In this document: positions 7,159-10,217 of the stretch, piece after piece | Layout of the letters: every line of letters begins with the position of its first letter | How positions within the stretch are numbered: position 1 is the stretch's first letter | Source of the DNA: Sediminibacterium sp. | GTDB taxonomy: Bacteria; Bacteroidota; Bacteroidia; Chitinophagales; Chitinophagaceae | Length of the DNA: 10,217 nucleotides | Direction: 5' to 3' | Assembly (NCBI GenBank): GCA_028288645.1 | Contig: JAQBNJ010000082.1 | Span: 1-10,217, forward strand | Made by a program: the position numbers and the translations under genes | Notes under the pieces: generated by a model | Database searches by the model: none | What the model was told of the DNA's origin: nothing | What the model saw: the letters and a program-made list of their open reading frames with translations, nothing else

Positions 7159-7176
7159 ACTGAAAGTTGCACTATC
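7159..7176 (+). repeat. 18-bp direct repeat, left copy
   Basis: ACTGAAAGTTGCACTATC occurs here and exactly again at 7575-7592. The bases just outside differ on both sides. The pair brackets the small membrane-protein gene, with a period of 416 bases, as recombination or insertion footprints do. I do not recognise a specific element. Confidence 0.7.
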
Positions 7177-7228
7177 CATAATTTTCTCTGTAAGTTTAAG
7201 ATGTAACATGCTATAAAGTTAAAGGCTT

Positions 7229-7549
7229 ATGAAATTGCAAAACATTAAGAAAATAAGTGCTTACGTTTTTGCAGCATTATCTGTATTAGTAACCCTTCGG
7301 ATACTTTATGTTTCTATTACAGATTTCTTCGACAACAATGCACTTGCATTTCAGATGCTAACCTTGTCATACAATCAAATATTATTTGAGGATACAATCA
7401 TCATTATAATACACTTAGGCTTACTTGTCCTCCTCGTTCGCTTCTTGAGTCAGAAAAATATAAAAGGGATTTTTATTGCAAGCCTTTCAATTTGGATATT
7501 CACCTTTCTTCAATTCTATTTTGAAAGTTTTTTCAGATATAGTGTTTAG
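7229..7549 (+). CDS. Small three-helix membrane protein, unknown function
   Basis: The 106-residue frame encodes three probable transmembrane helices at about residues 9-29, 56-73 and 79-98, separated by a polar segment (DFFDNNALAFQ) and a short basic loop (RFLSQKNIKG). The N-terminus is Lys-rich (MKLQNIKK), suggesting a cytoplasmic start, and the C-terminus ends shortly after the last helix. It resembles small DUF-type inner-membrane proteins, but I cannot place it in a family. The gene is clearly AT-rich compared with the nucleoside hydrolase to its right and is enclosed by an 18-bp direct repeat, which suggests separate origin as accessory cargo. It starts at ATG 7229; no convincing promoter is visible. 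Confidence 0.65.
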   Translation: MKLQNIKKISAYVFAALSVLVTLRILYVSITDFFDNNALAFQMLTLSYNQILFEDTIIIIIHLGLLVLLVRFLSQKNIKGIFIASLSIWIFTFLQFYFESFFRYSV

Positions 7550-7574
7550 GTTAAACACCAACTCTAAAAATCGA

Positions 7575-7592
7575 ACTGAAAGTTGCACTATC
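7575..7592 (+). repeat. 18-bp direct repeat, right copy
   Basis: This is an exact copy of the 18 bases at 7159-7176. It lies 25 bases after the stop of the three-helix membrane protein gene. Confidence 0.7.
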
Positions 7593-7614
7593 ATCTTAAT
7601 GAATCCCCTTCTTA

Positions 7615-7690
7615 TTCTTCGCAGCGTTTTCTTCTCGAATAACAGGCTGATGCATAAAGCGCAGAGTATTGGCGGAAACACTGCGAAGAA
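7615..7690. repeat. Imperfect 17-bp inverted repeat
   Basis: TTCTTCGCAGCGTTTTC (7615-7631) and GGAAACACTGCGAAGAA (7674-7690) match in 15 of 17 positions as inverted arms around a 42-base loop. The core TTCTTCGCAG occurs again at 8996-9005, on the other side of the nucleoside-hydrolase gene. CTTCGC/GCGAAG-rich intergenic repeats are common in this phylum. Confidence 0.5.
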
Positions 7691-7725
7691 AGAAAAAGCT
7701 CAATGACATATTCTACTGACGCAGC

Positions 7726-7748
7726 GTTGGGTCTCGCTGGCGACCAAC
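7726..7748. repeat. Hairpin just beyond the nucleoside-hydrolase stop
   Basis: GTTGGGTC (7726-7733) pairs with GACCAAC (7742-7748) with a one-base bulge and an 8-base loop (TCGCTGGC). It lies 15 bases beyond the stop codon of the minus-strand gene at 7763, so it could end transcription, but there is no T-tract on that strand. It may instead be a dispersed intergenic hairpin repeat. Confidence 0.45.
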
Positions 7749-7762
7749 AACGGCGTTCGGAG

Positions 7763-8866
7763 TCACCGCGCGGACATCAGATCGACAAACATCTTCCTGA
7801 ATTTTGGCAGATCGAGATCTACCTGTGCGTGCACAAGCGGCACATCCATCGACGGCCTGAGTTTTTTGGACCAGGTAAGCGTGTGGCCATAGCTCGGGCC
7901 ATGGCTCAGGTCTACATCCATGTAAACATCAATCGTCTTTGTGAGAATGGCCGGATCGAGCCAGGCGCAGGCGGCGAGTTCATCCCACAAATAATACCGG
8001 TCAATAGCGTATGCAGCAATGTATTTTGCTGCGGGGTTTGGAGAAACCGAGATGGCATCATACATCTCTTTTGTAAACATCGCTTTGATGGAAATATCAG
8101 CGGTTGTTACATCGATCCGCGGCCAGTTAGCGCGAAGGGTGATGTGGGCAGCTTCCGGGTCGAACCAGAAATTGAATTCGTGGCGCGGGCTTGTTGCAAA
8201 TTCAGGGTCGTCAGTGTGCGGGTTCATACTGCTGCCCATGATGACGATGCCTTTGGTGAGCTCTGCAAATTTTGGATCGATCGATACTGCCAACGCAATG
8301 TTGGTGAGTGGGCCGAATGCGAAGACCGTTACCTCGTGCGGATGAGCGCGTACCTGGCGGATCAGAAAATGTGCTGCGTCTTCGGCCAAAGGCGGTGTTT
8401 TTGGCGAGCCTTCGCGAAGCGGCGGAATATCCCAGGGGCCGTGCAACACATCATCATTAACGACTCCTCCTGCCGGCAGTGCAACATCCGGCGCCCGGCC
8501 GCCCCAGGCACCAAGCCATCCCGTTTTCCCGATCGTTTGCGTTGCAATCTGTGTTTCTTGCTGCGTACGCACGAGCGGGAATACAGCTCCGGGAACAACC
8601 GGGACATTACTTCGCCCAATGAGTTCGAGCATGCGCAGTGTGTGTTGAACTTCTTCATCCCGCCATCCGTCACCGGTTACAATGCTGATCCCAAGAACTT
8701 CAACCTGGTGTGATTGCAGCAGCACCATCAGCGACATCTGGTTTGTATTAGCAGGGCCGGAACCGTCCTGGTCGATGAGGACAAGGCGTTTTTGTGCTTC
8801 AGATACCGAGGTCATTAACACCAGGCTGAAGATGAGCACGAAAGCTTTCGAGGTAGTTAGTTTCAT
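7763..8866 (-). CDS. Exported nucleoside-hydrolase-like protein with altered metal site
   Basis: The 367-residue protein has a signal peptide (residues 1-24, cut near SEA|Q) and the body of the inosine-uridine nucleoside hydrolase family, enzymes that split the N-glycosidic bond of ribonucleosides. Recognisable parts are the N-terminal strand VLIDQDGSG (D32, D34), EVLGISIVTGDGWRDEEV (residues 56-73), NVPVVPGA (87-94), FAFGPLTNIALA (182-193), NFWFDPEAA (232-240) and YLWDELAACAWLDP (292-305). The usual DxDxxxDD calcium motif is incomplete: after D34 the sequence is GSGPANTNQ, without the Asp pair. At the C-terminal site W294-D295 replaces the common His-Asp. D295 and N232 remain as possible ligands. 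Length fits the family plus a leader. It is GC-richer than its left neighbours. Family membership is sure; catalytic ability and substrate are uncertain. Confidence 0.87.
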   Translation of the reverse strand: MKLTTSKAFVLIFSLVLMTSVSEAQKRLVLIDQDGSGPANTNQMSLMVLLQSHQVEVLGISIVTGDGWRDEEVQHTLRMLELIGRSNVPVVPGAVFPLVRTQQETQIATQTIGKTGWLGAWGGRAPDVALPAGGVVNDDVLHGPWDIPPLREGSPKTPPLAEDAAHFLIRQVRAHPHEVTVFAFGPLTNIALAVSIDPKFAELTKGIVIMGSSMNPHTDDPEFATSPRHEFNFWFDPEAAHITLRANWPRIDVTTADISIKAMFTKEMYDAISVSPNPAAKYIAAYAIDRYYLWDELAACAWLDPAILTKTIDVYMDVDLSHGPSYGHTLTWSKKLRPSMDVPLVHAQVDLDLPKFRKMFVDLMSAR

Positions 8867-9288
8867 GGTTATGAATTTTCGCGAGGGCGTGACAAAAGCG
8901 GAATGTCTGACAACACTTATAAATACGCTGTATTAACCAACAACGGCACTCAGAAAGGTACAATTAAGGAAAGAAAATTGGATGATTTATTTTTGTTCTT
9001 CGCAGGGTAAAGCATGGAGGGTTCGCCACGAATCTCTTCCGCCTGAAGCGCCTTGTAAAAATGGGCGATCAATGCAGATAATCCACGATAATCACCGATC
9101 TTAAAAATTCTCAGGTCGCTCCTACGGAGCTAGCTGAACTTTTACACTGTTTGCTACAAACAGGACGCCCCGATGGGGCTGGAAGCGCCAGTACCCGAGA
9201 CCCAGCATCGACACTCAAAGGGTCATTGACTCTCACTAAAAGATGTGGTAAACCGCGAGAATGGCTATAGCCGGGAAAAACAGCCCGC
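8867..9288. other. Non-coding stretch between the two minus-strand enzymes
   Basis: These 422 bases lie upstream of the nucleoside hydrolase and downstream of the GH31 gene. I see no plausible gene. The segment holds a TTCTTCGCAG motif (8996-9005), a tandem hairpin repeat (9112-9180), and the promoter region of the nucleoside hydrolase, in which I could not identify a convincing -7/-33 pair. Near 9262-9290 a short imperfect stem (minus strand AGCGGG ... CCCGGCT) follows the GH31 stop, but it has no T-tract. Confidence 0.6.
9112..9180. repeat. Tandem two-unit mini-hairpin repeat
   Basis: Unit one, CAGGTCGCTCCTACGGAGCT (9112-9131), and unit two, CAGGACGCCCCGATGGGGCT (9161-9180), have the same 20-base layout and lie 49 bases apart. 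Each contains a perfect 5-bp stem with a 3-base loop: GCTCC-TAC-GGAGC (9118-9130) and GCCCC-GAT-GGGGC (9167-9179). The spacer includes TTTGCTACAAACAGG. I recall CTACAAACAGG plus CTCCTACGGAGC modules as dispersed intergenic repeats in Bacteroidota; their role is unknown. The two stems differ in sequence but keep pairing. Confidence 0.7.
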
Positions 9289-10217
9289 TTACAATGTCTC
9301 CACCGTCAACATCACCGGTTTGCCATCCCAGGTAAATGTTACCGCGGTATCACCGGTTTTTTTATAACCTGTTTTGTTAGAAAAGGCTACTGTTTTTATT
9401 CTTTTTCCCGGGATCTCCAGCTGGAAGTTTTTCCCGCCATTCGTCGTATGCTTTGCAGAGATGACGATACGATGCATATTACCAGTACTGCTGGTTACAA
9501 ATTCGACCAGGTTGTATTGGTTTTTTGCCAGTGAATTCGGATCCATGCCATCATCATAAAACCATTCAGAGCGTGTTTCCGTTTTGTTACCGCTGTAATA
9601 TTTCAGCAGGATATTTTTCCCGTCGTATTGGTCGGTGTTGACAATGGTGGTAAGCATCGGGATAATACTTCCCGCTTTTACAAAGAGTGGCAAAACATCA
9701 ATCGGTGCATTTACTTCGGCGGAATCCTGGTAGCGTTGTAAATCATTGAAGCCGATCCAGTCACCTTTCGGAAATAATACTTTCTTCCGGGTCTGTCCTT
9801 TTACAATTACCGGTGCCACCAGCATTTGACTGCCCCACAAGTATTCATCATTGATATTTTCGAGACGTTTGTTATCTCCATCAAAATAATTCACAGGCAA
9901 CATCAACGGTCTTCCTGATAGGGTATTTTGATAAGCCATGGTATAATTGTAGGGCAGCAGCCGGTAACGAAGCTTTATATATTCGGCTACTCTTGTCTTT
10001 GTGGTATCATCCCAAAAGATTGGCTCGGGTGCATAACCGCGGCCGTTTGTTCCGGCATGTGTACGCATCACGGGTGTAAAAGCGGCGAATTCCAGCCATC
10101 TTGAATAGAGTTCGCGATCCCTTGTATTCGCACCTGTAAATCCACCTGCATCAGAATGCATATAACCTACTCCGCTTAATCCCATGTTCACCATAACGGG
10201 TATCTGTGCCTGCAATC
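9289..10217 (-). CDS. Glycoside hydrolase family 31 (alpha-glucosidase-like), C-terminal part
   Basis: This is the C-terminal 309 codons of a GH31 retaining alpha-glycosidase; the 5' part lies beyond the window. The first in-frame triplets are not a start: the codon at 10215-10213 is TTG, read as Leu in LQAQIPVMVNMGLSG. The catalytic acid/base Asp lies in HSDAGGF, followed by the usual RWLEFAAFTPVMRTHAG, EYIKLRYRLLPYNYTMAY, GRPLMLPV, YLWGSQMLVAPVI and LPLFVKAGSIIPM blocks. The nucleophile (WxDMNE-type) would lie upstream. After about residue 190 comes a beta-domain of the DUF5110 kind (YYSGNKTETRSEWFYDDG, then the C-terminal sandwich). Family enzymes release glucose or xylose from alpha-linked sugars, often in the periplasm of Bacteroidota. 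Exact specificity (glucosidase or xylosidase) cannot be decided from this part. Confidence 0.93.
   Translation of the reverse strand, partial: LQAQIPVMVNMGLSGVGYMHSDAGGFTGANTRDRELYSRWLEFAAFTPVMRTHAGTNGRGYAPEPIFWDDTTKTRVAEYIKLRYRLLPYNYTMAYQNTLSGRPLMLPVNYFDGDNKRLENINDEYLWGSQMLVAPVIVKGQTRKKVLFPKGDWIGFNDLQRYQDSAEVNAPIDVLPLFVKAGSIIPMLTTIVNTDQYDGKNILLKYYSGNKTETRSEWFYDDGMDPNSLAKNQYNLVEFVTSSTGNMHRIVISAKHTTNGGKNFQLEIPGKRIKTVAFSNKTGYKKTGDTAVTFTWDGKPVMLTVETL

Larger units (their letters stand above)
6459..7172 (-). pseudogene. C-terminal fragment of a TraG/MobC-type conjugative coupling ATPase
   Basis: From DEFPT (frame residues 31-35, near 7082) to about residue 215, the frame matches what I know of the C-terminal half of Bacteroidota TraG/VirD4-type coupling proteins (MobC). 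It shows a Walker-B-like DE followed by NVDNFIATARSNKLST, GIQDFSMLRRDYG, NIISGQVIGETAKQLSDHIG, an SxSLSKQLEAAIPPAKIANL stretch and GEFVGAVADDP. In intact proteins this ATPase links the relaxase-bound DNA to the type IV secretion channel at the inner membrane. The membrane helices, Walker A and several hundred residues are missing. The first 30 codons (from an ATG at 7172) read through a hairpin and look non-native. The last 17 residues (NTPQPPKGG...) are encoded by an intergenic repeat. No relaxase or other tra gene is in the window, so transfer function here is lost. Identity is well supported; inactivity is inference. Confidence 0.85.

Noticed and set aside
7720..7760. tRNA-like GC-rich segment
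   Set aside because: A single bulged hairpin is present; there is no cloverleaf, T-loop motif or acceptor stem.
7703..8713. 336-codon open frame on the + strand
   Set aside because: It is antisense to the nucleoside hydrolase, which has a signal peptide and family motifs. The plus-strand product is rich in Cys, Arg and His with no domain pattern.
9112..9180. CRISPR array
   Set aside because: There are only two units and the stems differ in sequence; no further spacers and no cas genes are present.

Overview
The window looks like chromosomal DNA of a Bacteroidota bacterium, most likely a Chitinophagaceae-type soil or environmental member. The family level is inference. The evidence is an 800-residue outer-membrane receptor of the carboxypeptidase-regulatory/plug/barrel type, exported enzymes with SFA|Q and SEA|Q type signal peptides, ATG starts without clear Shine-Dalgarno sequences, a Bacteroidota-type conjugation ATPase remnant, and intergenic GC-hairpin repeats of kinds often seen in that phylum.

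Left part (1-3986, all + strand): the tail of an unknown gene, then a likely two-gene unit encoding an exported gluzincin metallopeptidase (HELAH...WLTES) and, 16 bases downstream, a TonB-dependent-receptor-like outer-membrane protein. A stand-alone nucleotidyltransferase-fold protein follows at 4080-4667.

Middle part (4895-7592): an accessory or relic segment. It holds a small winged-helix-like protein and a 274-residue protein resembling uncharacterised cargo proteins of Bacteroidota conjugative elements (both - strand), a tiny lipoprotein (+), and the C-terminal piece of a TraG/MobC-type conjugative coupling ATPase (-) that has lost its N-terminal portion. The coupling protein is cut off at its DEFPT segment. 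A 15-bp hairpin lies just beyond the cut, followed by an 18-bp direct repeat that brackets an AT-rich three-helix membrane protein gene. Two inverted copies of a GC-rich repeat sit at the convergent ends of the lipoprotein and the coupling-protein fragment, and contribute the end of each reading frame. I read this segment as the debris of an integrative conjugative element.

Right part (7763-10217, - strand): a secreted nucleoside-hydrolase-like protein that lacks the canonical DxDxxxDD calcium site, a 420-base non-coding stretch with a tandem hairpin repeat, and the C-terminal 309 residues of a glycoside hydrolase family 31 enzyme that runs off the window. These point to scavenging of nucleosides and alpha-linked sugars, but nothing in the sequence links them in one operon. 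I did not find a convincing new multi-gene system. The most interesting items are the truncated conjugation module with its repeat-derived coding tails, the divergent nucleoside hydrolase, and the orphan nucleotidyltransferase.
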